64,000 nt of DNA from positions 1 through 64,000 of the forward strand of contig RGCG01000002.1 of assembly GCA_009919275.1 (NCBI GenBank). The letters run 5' to 3'. This document shows, piece by piece, positions 1 to 11,399 of this stretch; the first letter of the stretch is position 1; each line of letters opens with the position of its first letter. The position numbers and the translations under genes are program-made. This stretch comes from Actinomycetota bacterium. GTDB lineage: Bacteria; Actinomycetota; Acidimicrobiia; Acidimicrobiales; Ilumatobacteraceae. The notes beneath the pieces were generated by a model, which did no database searches, was not told the origin of the DNA, and saw nothing but the letters and a program-made list of their open reading frames with translations.

Positions 1-1544
1 TTGGTGACGGCCTTCGTGGTGTTACCCACGGCGTCGAGTGCGACCATGATCTTCTCGGGCTCACCGTGGAATTCGCCCGACATCTCGGCGATACCCGCGG
101 CGTTGTCGGAGACGGGACCGAAGGTGTCTTCCGAGACGATGACGCCAGTGGTTGCCAACATGCCCATGCCCGTGAGGGCCACGAGGTAGAAGCTGAAGGT
201 CAGGTTGCCGCCACCGAGTCCGATGGCCACGCCGATCGCGATTGCAATCGCAACCACTGCGTACACCGAGGACTCGAGGCCCGCTGCGGTTCCGGACAGG
301 ACGACCGTTGCCGGACCGGTTTCTGCCGACTCCGCGATCTCCTTGACGGGGCGGTAGTGGGTGCTCGTGTAGTACTCGGTGAGGCGGCTCACCAACTGCG
401 CAAGAACGAGACCGATGGCAACCGCGCCGAAGACGCGCCATCCTGCATTGCTGAGCGGCACGATCTTGCCATCGGGGTTTTCACCCATGAACTTGTCGTT
501 GCCGACGTAGGTGAGAGCGAGGATGAGCGTGCCGACGAGCGTCAGGACACCGGCCACGAGGAAGCCGCGGTTGATGGGCTTCAGGGCATCGGTTTCATCC
601 GGCTTGGCCTTCACGGCGAACACGCCCGCGATCGAGGCAACGACGCCGATGGCGCGTGCGGCGAGCGGGAAGACGAGACCGAGGGCCGGGTTCAAGCCGA
701 TGGAGTTGAACGCGGCCACACCGAGGATGATCGAGGCGACGAGGGTCACCTCGTAGCTTTCGAAGAGGTCGGCGGCCATGCCGGCGCAGTCACCCACGTT
801 GTCGCCCACGTTGTCGGCGATGGTGGCGGGGTTGCGCGGGTCGTCTTCGGGGATGCCCGCTTCGACCTTGCCAACGAGGTCGGCGCCAACGTCGGCGGCC
901 TTCGTGAAGATACCGCCGCCCACGCGCAGGAAAAGCGCGAGGAGCGAGCCACCGAAACCGAATCCGACGAGGATCACCGACGAGGTGTTCTGAAACAACA
1001 TGATGATGACGGTTGCACCGAGAAGTCCGAGGCCAACGGTGAACATGCCCGCGATACCGCCCGTGCGGAAGGCGACGGTGAGAGCGCGGGGCATCGAGTT
1101 GCTGAGCGCCGCAGCGGCGGTACGAACATTGCCGCGCGTGGCCAGGGTCATACCGATGTACCCGGTGAGACCCGAGGCGAGACAGCCCAGCACGAACGCG
1201 ATCGTGCGATAGATGCCTGCTTCGGCGAACGAAAGCGCCGAGGACTTGTCGGGCTTCAAGATCTCTGTCGAGGTCACAAAGACGATGATGACGAGCGGGA
1301 TCAGAATGAACCCGATCGTCTTGAATTGGCGCTTCAGGTACGCCCAAGCGCCTTCCTGAATCGCCGTGGCGATCTCGACCATCTTCGGCGAGCCTTCACT
1401 CTCGGCCATGACCTTCTTGACGAGGAAGAAACCGACGCAGAGGGCGATGAGGGCCGCCGCTGCGGACAACCACAGAACGGCCCATTCACCACCCTTCAGT
1501 TCGAATTGCTGCCAGCCGCCTTCCGCAGCGAAAATTCCAAGCAC
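1..1544 (-). CDS. hppA: Membrane-bound proton-translocating pyrophosphatase (H+-PPase), 3' end outside window
   Basis: The reverse strand reads continuously from a GTG at 1544, preceded by an AAGGA ribosome site, to the window edge; about 514 codons are visible of a family that usually has 650-800. It hydrolyses pyrophosphate to pump protons across the cytoplasmic membrane. The diagnostic substrate-binding segment is present near residues 190-235 (GGGIFTKAADVGADLVGKVE, then DNVGDNVGDCAGMAADLFES), with many hydrophobic helices around it. The ORF track misses this gene because it has no stop inside the window; the long plus-strand ORF 66-1742 is its antisense shadow. It is divergent from sdhCAB. 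The Na+/H+ and K+ subtype cannot be settled without the C-terminal part. Confidence 0.93.
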   Translation of the reverse strand, partial: MLGIFAAEGGWQQFELKGGEWAVLWLSAAAALIALCVGFFLVKKVMAESEGSPKMVEIATAIQEGAWAYLKRQFKTIGFILIPLVIIVFVTSTEILKPDKSSALSFAEAGIYRTIAFVLGCLASGLTGYIGMTLATRGNVRTAAAALSNSMPRALTVAFRTGGIAGMFTVGLGLLGATVIIMLFQNTSSVILVGFGFGGSLLALFLRVGGGIFTKAADVGADLVGKVEAGIPEDDPRNPATIADNVGDNVGDCAGMAADLFESYEVTLVASIILGVAAFNSIGLNPALGLVFPLAARAIGVVASIAGVFAVKAKPDETDALKPINRGFLVAGVLTLVGTLILALTYVGNDKFMGENPDGKIVPLSNAGWRVFGAVAIGLVLAQLVSRLTEYYTSTHYRPVKEIAESAETGPATVVLSGTAAGLESSVYAVVAIAIAIGVAIGLGGGNLTFSFYLVALTGMGMLATTGVIVSEDTFGPVSDNAAGIAEMSGEFHGEPEKIMVALDAVGNTTKAVT

Positions 1545-1790
1545 GTGAACTCATCCTTACGGTGGTGGGGCGGGCGTGGGCCAACCCCAGGGGTTTTTGG
1601 TGAACGCAACGAGTGTAGGGAATTCGGGCGGAGAGGGGCGAAACGGTCCAATTCCGTCACACCCCCGTTTTCGGCTCGGGAAAAGTTCGCCCGTCTGGGG
1701 TCTCGGGGGTACCGTTTCTTCGCTCTGAATTCGGGGCTCTGAATTCGGGCCCCCGGCGCCACGTCAGGCTCGTGGAAGAAAGGCAAGTAG
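1545..1790. promoter_or_regulatory. Divergent hppA/sdhC intergenic region
   Basis: This 246-nt gap separates two divergent start codons and must carry both promoters. It is rich in G runs. The hppA side has a clear AAGGA ribosome site just before the GTG. The sdhC side has GAAAGG 8-9 nt before its ATG and a short tandem repeat (separate entry). No convincing -35/-10 pair or small ORF was found by eye. Confidence 0.4.
1722..1749. repeat. 14-bp tandem direct repeat in the sdhC leader
   Basis: GCTCTGAATTCGGG occurs twice with no spacer, about 40-70 nt upstream of the sdhC start. A shorter related copy (GGAATTCGGGC) lies near 1619. The repeat contains the palindrome GAATTC. Whether it is an operator or slippage is unknown. 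Confidence 0.8.
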
Positions 1791-2552
1791 ATGGCTCAGG
1801 TTCTCCATGGTCGCGGCCCCGTCACCGCGACGGCCAACAAATCGCGCAAGAAGCGACCGTTCCTCCTCGACCTGTATTCGACTGCAGTCGGCAAGAAGTA
1901 CGCGATGGCCATCACGGGCATCGGCCTCATGGGATTCGTGCTCTTCCACATGATCGGCAACCTGAAGATGTACTTCGGTGCGGCCGACCTCGACCATTAC
2001 GCCGAGTTCCTGAAGAAGTTGCTCTATCCACTGGCACCGAAGGGTGCTGTTCTCTGGATCCTCCGCGGTGGACTCATCGCCATGGCGTTCATCCACATTC
2101 ATGCGGCCGTTTCGCTCACGCGTCTCAACCGCACCGCCCGCCCGGTTCGCTACCAGAGCGAGCGTGACTACCAGGTCGCCAACTTTGCCAGTCGCTCGAT
2201 GCGCTGGACAGGCGTCACCGTGTTCCTGTTTCTCGTGTGGCACCTGCTCGACTTGACGTTCGGCGTTACGAACACCGTCGGTGCCGACGGCGAGTTCATC
2301 CGCGCCAACGTGTACGACAACGTGGTACGCAGCCTCGACCGCTGGCCGGTCGCCGCGTTCTACATCCTCGCCAACATCGCTCTCGGCATCCACCTCTTCC
2401 ACGGTGCGTGGAGCCTCTTCCAGTCCATGGGCTGGAACAACCCGCGCTTCAACAAGTGGCGTCAGGCGTTCGCGACCGGTTTCGCGACCGTCGTGGTCGT
2501 CGGCAACGTTTCATTCCCGATCGCAGTTCTCGCCGGCGTGGTCGGCGGCTGA
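1791..2552 (+). CDS. sdhC: Succinate dehydrogenase cytochrome b subunit (type B)
   Basis: This 253-residue protein is the membrane anchor of succinate:menaquinone oxidoreductase. It has about five hydrophobic helices and conserved histidines in helices (VLFHMIGNLK, AFIHIHAAVS, FLVWHLLDL, GIHLFHGAWS) that are candidate ligands for two b hemes. The length matches the fused single-anchor b558-type family rather than the small SdhC/SdhD pair. The ATG at 1791 follows GAAAGGCAAGTAG. SdhA starts 15 nt after the stop, giving the gene order C-A-B typical of type B enzymes in Actinobacteria and Bacteroidetes. Confidence 0.93.
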   Translation: MAQVLHGRGPVTATANKSRKKRPFLLDLYSTAVGKKYAMAITGIGLMGFVLFHMIGNLKMYFGAADLDHYAEFLKKLLYPLAPKGAVLWILRGGLIAMAFIHIHAAVSLTRLNRTARPVRYQSERDYQVANFASRSMRWTGVTVFLFLVWHLLDLTFGVTNTVGADGEFIRANVYDNVVRSLDRWPVAAFYILANIALGIHLFHGAWSLFQSMGWNNPRFNKWRQAFATGFATVVVVGNVSFPIAVLAGVVGG

Positions 2553-2567
2553 GGAAGAAGGACAGTC

Positions 2568-4486
<1,919 letters not shown>

Positions 4487-4490
<4 letters not shown>

Positions 4491-5263
4491 GCAACCACCT
4501 GAAGGACATCACCCTCAAGATCTGGCGTCAGTCGGGCCCGAACGACGGCGGACACTTCGAGACTTACAAGGTCGACGAGATCAGCGACGAGGCGTCGTTC
4601 CTCGAGATGCTCGACTATCTCAATGAGCGCCTCATCAACGAGGGCAACGAGGCGATCGTGTTCGACCACGACTGCCGCGAAGGCATCTGCGGCACGTGTT
4701 CGCTCATGATCAACGGCCAGGCCCACGGTCCCGAGCGTGCAACGGCGACGTGTCAGTTGCACATGCGCAAGTTCAAAAGCGGTGACAGCATCACGATCGA
4801 GCCCTGGCGCGCAAAGGCCTTCCCGATCGTGAAGGACCTGATGGTCGACCGTTCCGCCTTCGACCGCATCATCGAGTCGGGTGGTTTCATCACCTCGCCG
4901 ACCGGTGGCGCGCCGGACGCGAACCTCATTCCGATTCCGAAGCCGGTCGCTGACGCCGCCATGGACTCGGCCGAGTGCATCGGCTGCGGTGCGTGCGTCG
5001 CGGCGTGCCCGAACGGTGCGGCCAACCTCTTCACATCCGCGAAGATCGCCCACCTCAACTTGCTGCCGCAGGGACAGGCCGAGCGTTACAAGCGTGTCGA
5101 GGCAATGGTCGAAACCATGGACGAGTACTTCGGTTCGTGCACCAACCACGGTGAGTGCGAGGCGGCATGCCCGAAGGAAATTTCGATCGATGTCATTGCG
5201 TTGGCGAACGCCGACTATCGCAAGGCGAAGGTCAAGAACCGCAAGCAACTCGCCCGCAACTGA
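4487..5263 (+). CDS. sdhB: Succinate dehydrogenase iron-sulfur subunit
   Basis: This 258-residue electron-transfer subunit carries three Fe-S clusters. The [2Fe-2S] ligands are in [10 protein letters not shown] plus a later Cys (TATCQLHM). The C-terminal ferredoxin domain has [12 protein letters not shown] and [15 protein letters not shown] for the [4Fe-4S] and [3Fe-4S] centres. The ORF track begins at 4403, but the GTG at 4487 overlaps the sdhA stop as GTGA and gives the expected N-terminus ([14 protein letters not shown]). A terminator-like hairpin follows. Confidence 0.95.
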
Positions 5264-5279
5264 TCGGCCGTGTTTCGCC

Positions 5280-5305
5280 GCTGCTGGTGAAGCACTAGCG
5301 GCTTT
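5280..5305 (+). terminator. Intrinsic terminator after sdhCAB
   Basis: GCTGGTG-AAG-CACTAGC forms a 7-bp stem (one G-U pair) that extends outward by about three pairs and is followed by TTT. It lies 17 nt after the sdhB stop and just before the promoter of the AAA ATPase gene. Confidence 0.6.
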
Positions 5306-5310
5306 ACGGG

Positions 5311-5316
5311 TAACGT
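5311..5316 (+). promoter_or_regulatory. -10 box, leaderless type
   Basis: TAACGT ends 6 nt before the ATG of the AAA ATPase, the spacing expected if transcription starts at the start codon. Confidence 0.5.
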
Positions 5317-5322
5317 CGGGCC

Positions 5323-6765
5323 ATGGCAGCACACGCATCGCCCCCCAACACTCTTCCGACGACCCTCGGCGCTCTGCGCACTTCGGGCTGGGAGTCCGTG
5401 CCCGTCAAAGACGAGATGCGTCGCAATGCGATCGCGAAGATTCGCGCCGGCGAGGCATTGTTCGACGGCGTGATGGGTTACGAGAGCACGGTCATGCCGC
5501 AATTGGAGAACGCGCTGCTTGCGGGCCACGACATCGTTTTCCTCGGTGAGCGCGGTCAGGCCAAGACGCGCATGATCCGGTCACTCACCGGTTTGCTTGA
5601 TGAGTGGATGCCGATCGTGTCGGGCAGCGAGATCAACGACGACCCCTACAACCCCGTCTCTCGTCATGCGCGCGATCTCGTCGAACAGATGGGTGACGAC
5701 ACCCCGGTGACGTGGGTGCACCGTTCCGCGCGTTACGGCGAGAAGTTGGCCACACCCGACACGTCGATTGCCGACCTCATCGGTGAAGTCGACCCGATCA
5801 AGGTTGCCGAGGGCCGATACCTGTCCGATGAGCTGACCCTGCACTACGGCCTCGTGCCGCGGACGAACCGCGGCATCTTTGCCATCAACGAATTGCCCGA
5901 CCTGGCCGAACGTATCCAGGTGGGCCTCTTGAACGTGCTCGAAGAGCGAGACGTCCAGATTCGCGGATACAAGATCCGTCTTCCGCTCGACGTCGTGCTC
6001 GTGGCGTCGGCCAACCCCGACGACTACACCAACCGCGGCCGCATCATCACCCCGTTGAAGGACCGTTTCGGTAGTCAGATTCGCACGCACTATCCGCTCG
6101 AGATTTCCACCGAGGTTGAGATCATCCATCAAGAAGCACGCCCCGCGTCGACGGCCGGTGTTGACGTGCGTGTTCCGGCATTCATGGACGAGGTCATTGC
6201 AACCTTCAGTCATCTTGCCCGCGCGAGCAACAACATCAGCCAACGCAGCGGAGTGTCGGTCCGTCTTTCGGTGAGCAACCACGAAATCATGGTGGCCAAT
6301 GCCGTGCGCCGCGCATTGCGTGCCGGTGACAGCGTTGTGTCTCCGCGCGTCAGCGACCTCGAGGCTCTTGCTGCGTCGACGTCGGGCAAGGTGGAAGTCG
6401 AGGTCCTCGAGGACGGCCGCGAGGGCGCCATCCTCGATCACTTGGTGAAGAGTGCCGTGTTGCAGGTCTACAAGCGCATGGCGACACCGACGACCGTCAG
6501 TGTCGAAGCGGTCAACGAAGTGCTCGCCGCCTTCGAAAGCGGAGTCATCGCGCACACGGGCGACGACGTGACGTCAACACAGTTGGTGTCATTGCTCGAG
6601 GAAGTGCCGTCATTGCGATCGGTCGTCAACGTCTTCACCGGAGGCGACGAGTCACCGGCCGTCGTCGCGAGCGCAGTTGAGTTTGCCCTCGAGGGACTGC
6701 ACCTCTCGAAGCGACTCAACAAGGACTCGTCGGGTCCGCGCGCCACCTACAGATCCAAGGCCTGA
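5323..6765 (+). CDS. MoxR/magnesium-chelatase-like AAA+ ATPase
   Basis: This 480-residue AAA+ protein has Walker A GERGQAKTR at about residue 73 and Walker B-like GIFAINELPDL at about 186. The following VLVASANPDDYTNRGRIITPLKDRFG resembles the sensor-1/arginine-finger region of ChlI/MoxR ATPases. It resembles the M. tuberculosis Rv0958-type protein, whose partner is a VWA-domain protein of the Rv0959 type; that partner is present here at 20779, about 14 kb away. No chlorophyll or cobalamin genes are nearby, so a MoxR-like chaperone role is more likely than metal chelation. A leaderless-type -10 box precedes the ATG. Confidence 0.85.
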   Translation: MAAHASPPNTLPTTLGALRTSGWESVPVKDEMRRNAIAKIRAGEALFDGVMGYESTVMPQLENALLAGHDIVFLGERGQAKTRMIRSLTGLLDEWMPIVSGSEINDDPYNPVSRHARDLVEQMGDDTPVTWVHRSARYGEKLATPDTSIADLIGEVDPIKVAEGRYLSDELTLHYGLVPRTNRGIFAINELPDLAERIQVGLLNVLEERDVQIRGYKIRLPLDVVLVASANPDDYTNRGRIITPLKDRFGSQIRTHYPLEISTEVEIIHQEARPASTAGVDVRVPAFMDEVIATFSHLARASNNISQRSGVSVRLSVSNHEIMVANAVRRALRAGDSVVSPRVSDLEALAASTSGKVEVEVLEDGREGAILDHLVKSAVLQVYKRMATPTTVSVEAVNEVLAAFESGVIAHTGDDVTSTQLVSLLEEVPSLRSVVNVFTGGDESPAVVASAVEFALEGLHLSKRLNKDSSGPRATYRSKA

Positions 6766-6778
6766 TCGGTCGCACCCG

Positions 6779-7489
6779 ATGCTCAAGAATCTCGTACTGA
6801 CCGGCGGTTGGGCGCACGATTTCTCGTCATCATCCGCGGTGCTGGCCGAAGTCCTCTCACCGGTGGCGACAAGTGTCGTCGTCAACGACATGAGCGAGGT
6901 TGCTCGGCAGCTGAACACGGGAAACTTCGACGTCCTCACGGTGTACGCCTGCTGGTTCACGATGACGGATGCCAGGTACACGAACGAACAGCGCGCCGAG
7001 TGGGCACGTACCACACCGCGAGACTTCCGTGACGCCGTCGTTCAGCACCTCGATTCCGGGCGTGGTCTGTGCGTGTTGCACACCGGCCTGCTGTGTTTCA
7101 CCGACTGGGAGGATTGGCCGGGAATCGTTGGCGGTGACTGGACATGGGGCCGCAGCTGGCATCCCGCTCCGGCAACGATGCGCGTCGACCGGCACCCCGA
7201 CGCGGCGAGCCATCCGGTCGTCGCGGGAATCGACGGCCTCGAGGTGTTCGACGAGCGTTACTGCGACATCGACGCACGGCCCGGTTCCAGCGTTCTCATG
7301 TCGTCCGGGGGCCCCGAGGGTGAGTTCCCGACGGTCTGGGTCCGTGACTCGGACGGCGGGCGACGTGCGTACAGTTCGCTCGGGCATGATCGCATCTCGC
7401 TCACCGAGCCAACCCATGCGCGGCTCATACGTCGCTTGCTCACATGGGCTGGCGGGGGTGACGCGGCGACGGTCTCGCGCCTAGCATGA
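6779..7489 (+). CDS. ThuA-like domain protein
   Basis: This 236-residue protein matches the ThuA fold, a class I glutamine amidotransferase-like domain: an N-terminal strand LKNLVLTGG, then GLCVLHTGLLCFTDWEDWPGIVGGDW and a late GRRAYSSLGHD. The usual biochemical role of ThuA proteins is unclear; some occur with sugar catabolism genes. The ORF track starts at 6677, inside the preceding gene, and the ATG at 6779 (13 nt after its stop) is preferred. It lies 46 nt upstream of the molybdenum hydroxylase operon, so it may be a leader gene of that operon. Confidence 0.7.
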   Translation: MLKNLVLTGGWAHDFSSSSAVLAEVLSPVATSVVVNDMSEVARQLNTGNFDVLTVYACWFTMTDARYTNEQRAEWARTTPRDFRDAVVQHLDSGRGLCVLHTGLLCFTDWEDWPGIVGGDWTWGRSWHPAPATMRVDRHPDAASHPVVAGIDGLEVFDERYCDIDARPGSSVLMSSGGPEGEFPTVWVRDSDGGRRAYSSLGHDRISLTEPTHARLIRRLLTWAGGGDAATVSRLA

Positions 7490-7535
7490 CCGAAGTATTC
7501 GCCGGCATATCGCTGAATCTGGGGGAGAGAACAAC

Positions 7536-9848
7536 ATGTCGCTGATCGGTGCCAAGGTTCTGCGCAAGGAAGACCCGAATCTGATCACCGGACAAGGGCA
7601 GTACGTCGACGATCTCGCACCGGCGGGTTGCGCGTTCATGGCAATGGTGCGCAGCACCGAACCACATGCGCGCATCGTTGCGGTCGACACCTCGGCCGCC
7701 CGGTCAATGGACGGTGTGCTTGCCGTGTGGACTTCCGCCGACATCGCCGGCTTGCCGGCCCGTCCATCGAGCTTGCCCGGAATGGACATGCCCCTCATCG
7801 CCGGTGACGCTGCCCGCTTCGTTGGCGACATCGTTGCGGTGGTTGTGGCCACCGATCGCTATACCGCCGCCGATGCAGCCGAGGCAGTGATCGTCGACTA
7901 CGAACCGCTGCCCGCGGTTGCTTCGCTCGCCCAAGCTCTTGCAGCCGATGCACCGATGATTCATCCGGTGCTTCAGGGCAACACCGTCTTCTTTCAGGAC
8001 TACACCGAGGACCTGTCGGCCGAATTTGCGGCTGCACCGCGCACGGCCAGCCTCTCGCTCGTCAACAACCGCTGTGCGCCCGTTCCCATCGAACCAAACG
8101 TTGTTCTCGCCGATTGGGGACCGGCGGGACTCACCGTGTGGGCCGCATTTCAGGCTCCGCACCACCTGCGCAACACCATCGCCGCGTTCTTCGGGATCTC
8201 GCAGGACACGACACGAGTGATTGCACCCGATGTCGGTGGAGGTTTCGGTGCCAAGATCAACTTCGCGTCGGAGATCTTCCTTGCCGCAGCGTTGTCGCGT
8301 GCGCTCAGCCGTCCGGTCAAGTACACCCAGACTCGCAGCGAGTGCATGGTTGCGATGTTCCATGGTCGCGCCCAGGAACACAAAGTCGACGTTGCCTTCG
8401 ACGATTCGGGGAAAATCCTCGCATTGAAGGTTCAGGTCACGCAGGATCAGGGTGCCTACCCCGATGCAACCGGAATGGGATTGCCGGTCCTCACCACCGC
8501 CATGTCGGCGGGTTGCTACAAGATTCCGAAGGTTGCCGTGTCGTGGCGCAACGTCGTCACCAATACGACGCCGGTTGCCGCCTACCGAGGCGCGGGTCGA
8601 CCGGAGGCGTCGTACATGATCGAGCGCGTCATCGACTTGGTTGCCGACGAAACGGGTGTTGATCCGATCGAGGTGCGCAAGACGAACTTCATTCCCGCCG
8701 ACGGGTTCCCCTACCAGACGCACAGCCCGCTCGCGGTGTACGACAGCGGCAATTTCGCGGGTGCGCTCGACGAACTTCTTCGCCACGTCGATTACCCGGC
8801 CTTGAAAGCCGAGCAGGCGGCACGGCTGGCCGACCCAAACGCGAAACTGCTCGGTATCGGGTTCTCGTCGTGGCTAGAGATCGCGGGCTTCGGCCCTCCC
8901 GGATCACTCGAGGCGTTCGGACACCTTGCGTCCTGGGAGTCCGCCCAGGTTCGCGTGCAGCCTGACGGCAGCGCGATCATCTACACCGGAGCCTCGCCAC
9001 ACGGCCAAGGCACCGTCACCACGTTCGCCCAAATCGCTGCCGATCAACTCGGCATCGACTTCGAACGCATCAGCGTGCGACACGGCGACACTGCAGTCAT
9101 CCCCCAAGGCATCGGAACAATGGGCTCGCGTGCCGTTGCAGTTGGCGGCGAAGGCGTCAAGACGGCAAGCACCCGCGTCTTCGAGCGCGCGAAGAAGATC
9201 GCGGCACACCTTCTCGAAGCCACCGAAGACGACATTGTCGTCGAGAACGAGGAATTCCACGTTCGAGGGACTCCGTCAAAATCGGTGCCATGGTCGCAGG
9301 TCGCATGGAAGAGCTTCCAGCCGCTCGAGTTGCCTGCGGGGATGGAGCCCGGATCGCTCGACGCGACCGTCTTCCAGCAGGTCCCCAACTTCAGCTTCCC
9401 GTCGGGCGCGTACTGCTGCGTTGTTGAAATCGACCGCGAAACCGGTGAGGTCGAGATTCGCAACATGTACCTCGTTGACGATTGCGGAACGGTCATCAAC
9501 CCGATGCTCGTCGAAGGGCAGGTGCACGGTGGGGTCGCCCAGGGAATCGCCCAGGCCCTCTATGAACACATGCAATACGACGAGTCCGGGGTGCCGCGAA
9601 CCGCGACGTTGATGGACTATCTCGTACCCGCCGCCCCCGACCTTCCCGGCTACGTCAGCGGCCGCACCGTGACACTCAATCCCAGCAACACGCTCGGCGC
9701 AAAGGGCGTCGGCGAGTCGGGGTCGGTCGGGGCACCTCCGGCCGTCATCAATGCGGTTGTCGACGCACTCAGCCACCTTGGCGTGAAGCACATCGACATG
9801 CCGGCAACACCACAAAAGATCTGGTCAATCCTCAGGGGGTCGAAGTGA
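7536..9848 (+). CDS. Molybdopterin-binding large subunit, form-II CO dehydrogenase/xanthine dehydrogenase family
   Basis: This 770-residue catalytic subunit of a molybdenum hydroxylase has the AYRGAGR active-site loop near residue 350. That motif defines form II CoxL-like proteins, not the AYXCSFR of true aerobic CO dehydrogenase. Other cofactor segments are [10 protein letters not shown] at about 232 and [10 protein letters not shown] near 725, whose Glu is the general base in the family. GGGGAGAGAAC stands before the ATG as a ribosome site. The substrate is not predictable; form II enzymes oxidise varied heterocycles and aldehydes. The stop overlaps the next start as GTGA. Confidence 0.88.
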   Translation: MSLIGAKVLRKEDPNLITGQGQYVDDLAPAGCAFMAMVRSTEPHARIVAVDTSAARSMDGVLAVWTSADIAGLPARPSSLPGMDMPLIAGDAARFVGDIVAVVVATDRYTAADAAEAVIVDYEPLPAVASLAQALAADAPMIHPVLQGNTVFFQDYTEDLSAEFAAAPRTASLSLVNNRCAPVPIEPNVVLADWGPAGLTVWAAFQAPHHLRNTIAAFFGISQDTTRVIAPDVGGGFGAKINFASEIFLAAALSRALSRPVKYTQTRSECMVAMFHGRAQEHKVDVAFDDSGKILALKVQVTQDQGAYPDATGMGLPVLTTAMSAGCYKIPKVAVSWRNVVTNTTPVAAYRGAGRPEASYMIERVIDLVADETGVDPIEVRKTNFIPADGFPYQTHSPLAVYDSGNFAGALDELLRHVDYPALKAEQAARLADPNAKLLGIGFSSWLEIAGFGPPGSLEAFGHLASWESAQVRVQPDGSAIIYTGASPHGQGTVTTFAQIAADQLGIDFERISVRHGDTAVIPQGIGTMGSRAVAVGGEGVKTASTRVFERAKKIAAHLLEATEDDIVVENEEFHVRGTPSKSVPWSQVAWKSFQPLELPAGMEPGSLDATVFQQVPNFSFPSGAYCCVVEIDRETGEVEIRNMYLVDDCGTVINPMLVEGQVHGGVAQGIAQALYEHMQYDESGVPRTATLMDYLVPAAPDLPGYVSGRTVTLNPSNTLGAKGVGESGSVGAPPAVINAVVDALSHLGVKHIDMPATPQKIWSILRGSK

Positions 9849-10348
9849 GCACAATCGAAACGCACACGACACGAGTCACCGTCACGGTGAACGGTCGTGA
9901 AGTGAGCGAAGAAGTCGAGCCGCGCACGCTGCTCGTGCACTTCCTGCGCGAACAAGCACGCCTGACGGGGACGCATGTCGGATGCGACACCTCGAATTGC
10001 GGGGCGTGCACGGTTCTCATCGACGACGAAGCCGCCAAGTCGTGCACGGTGCTCGCGGTTCAGGCCAACGGCCACAAGGTCACCACGGTCGAGGGCGTCG
10101 GCAACGGCAGCGGAGGCTTCAGCCCGGTCCAAGAGGGGTTCCGCCAGGAGCACGGCCTGCAGTGCGGGTATTGCACTCCGGGAATGATCATGGCGTGTAC
10201 CGCCTTGCTCGCCGAGAATCCCCGACCGAATGAACACCAGATCCGCGAGGCGCTCGAAGGCAACCTGTGCCGTTGCACCGGCTACGAGACCATCGTCCGT
10301 GCCGTTCAGTGGGCGGCAACCAACGGAGGGGCAGGTGAGTGGGCATGA
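9845..10348 (+). CDS. Molybdenum hydroxylase small subunit, two [2Fe-2S] clusters
   Basis: This 167-residue protein has a plant-type ferredoxin N-terminal half ([12 protein letters not shown], then a further Cys) and a helical C-terminal half with [11 protein letters not shown] and [11 protein letters not shown]. It passes electrons from the molybdopterin site in the large subunit to FAD in the medium subunit. The start is a GTG overlapping the preceding stop by 4 nt, and the gene overlaps the FAD subunit start at the other end. Length and motifs are normal for the CoxS family. Confidence 0.93.
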   Translation: MSTIETHTTRVTVTVNGREVSEEVEPRTLLVHFLREQARLTGTHVGCDTSNCGACTVLIDDEAAKSCTVLAVQANGHKVTTVEGVGNGSGGFSPVQEGFRQEHGLQCGYCTPGMIMACTALLAENPRPNEHQIREALEGNLCRCTGYETIVRAVQWAATNGGAGEWA

Positions 10349-11166
10349 TCCCGGCACGTTTCGACTACAGGCAGGCAGGGTCGGTGGCCGAGGCCCTTCA
10401 GCTTCTCGCGTCCTGTGACGATGCGAAGTTGCTCGCCGGTGGCCACTCGCTCGTGCCGCTCATGAAGATGCGCCTCGTGTCGCCGTCCACTCTCATCGAT
10501 ATCAGCGGTATCGCCGAGTTGCAGGGCGTCACCGATGCCGGCTCGGTTCTGCGCGTCGGCGCACTCACGCGGCATCGGGTTGTTGAACGATCGCAAGTCG
10601 TGGCCCAACACGTTCCGCTCCTCGCGCACGTTGCCGGTCTCGTTGGTGATCCGCAGGTGCGCAACCGCGGAACGATTGGTGGTTCGCTCGTTCACGGCGA
10701 CCCTGCAGCCGACCTGCCGTCAGTGGCGCTCGCAACCGGGGCAACGATGGTGGTCACCGGATCCGGTGGCGAACGGCGGATCGCCGCGTCCGATTTCTTC
10801 GTCGACTTCCTCGAAACCGCGGTTGGTCCGGACGAGATCCTGACCGCCATCGAGTTCCCGAAACGAACCGGAGCCGGCTTCGGCTACGAGAAGTTCGTGC
10901 GCCGTTCGATGGACTATGCGATCGTCGGTGTCGCGGTGCAGGCGGGCGAGCAGCCCGGCATTGCGCTCGTCAACATGGGCAGCGTGCCGCGTCGTGCCGA
11001 TGCCGCTTCGCGAGCGCTGGCAAGCGGCGCGGGCGTCGACGCGGTGGCAGCACTCGCTGCTGATGGCACCAACCCGCCCGAGGACCTGAACGCGAACGCC
11101 GACTACCGCCGGCACCTTGCGTCGGTGTTGACCAAGCGCGCACTCCTCGCCGCGGGGTACCGGTGA
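10345..11166 (+). CDS. Molybdenum hydroxylase FAD-binding medium subunit
   Basis: This protein of about 273 residues resembles CoxM/xanthine dehydrogenase FAD subunits. The pyrophosphate-binding segments [16 protein letters not shown] (about residue 30) and [22 protein letters not shown] (about 108) are intact. The ORF track starts at a GTG at 10339; the ATG at 10345 is preferred because it overlaps the small-subunit stop as ATGA. The stop overlaps the ferredoxin start. The order L-S-M differs from the classical coxMSL order. Confidence 0.9.
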   Translation: MIPARFDYRQAGSVAEALQLLASCDDAKLLAGGHSLVPLMKMRLVSPSTLIDISGIAELQGVTDAGSVLRVGALTRHRVVERSQVVAQHVPLLAHVAGLVGDPQVRNRGTIGGSLVHGDPAADLPSVALATGATMVVTGSGGERRIAASDFFVDFLETAVGPDEILTAIEFPKRTGAGFGYEKFVRRSMDYAIVGVAVQAGEQPGIALVNMGSVPRRADAASRALASGAGVDAVAALAADGTNPPEDLNANADYRRHLASVLTKRALLAAGYR

Positions 11167-11393
11167 CGGGACACGGCTATCGCGTCGAAATCAATCGCGA
11201 GACGTGCATCAGTTCGGGTCGGTGCGTGGGCGACGCTCCCGGGGCCTTTGTTTTCGACGATGACGAACTTGCCACGGTTGGCGACGCAGTGAGCGAACTC
11301 GCCGAGACGAAGCTCTTGCGCATCGCTCGTGACTGTCCCGGCGAGGCGATCATCGTGTACGGCGCCGACGGCGTGCCGCTGCAACTTCACTGA
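11163..11393 (+). CDS. Small single-cluster ferredoxin (P450-associated type)
   Basis: This 76-residue protein has cysteines in the pattern CISSGRC (C-X5-C) and a late DCPGEAI. The missing fourth ligand is typical of [3Fe-4S] ferredoxins that serve actinobacterial P450s. It starts with GTG overlapping the FAD subunit stop, so it is co-transcribed with the molybdenum hydroxylase although the P450s are convergent and next door. It could feed electrons to those P450s or take them from the hydroxylase. Confidence 0.82.
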   Translation: MTGHGYRVEINRETCISSGRCVGDAPGAFVFDDDELATVGDAVSELAETKLLRIARDCPGEAIIVYGADGVPLQLH

Positions 11394-11399
11394 GCAACG

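Noticed and set aside
66-1742. 558-codon plus-strand ORF
   Set aside because: It is the antisense shadow of the membrane pyrophosphatase gene; its translation is arginine/acid-rich with no recognisable motif.
7536-11166. Genuine aerobic CO dehydrogenase (form I)
   Set aside because: The large subunit has AYRGAGR rather than AYXCSFR, and the gene order is L-S-M rather than M-S-L.
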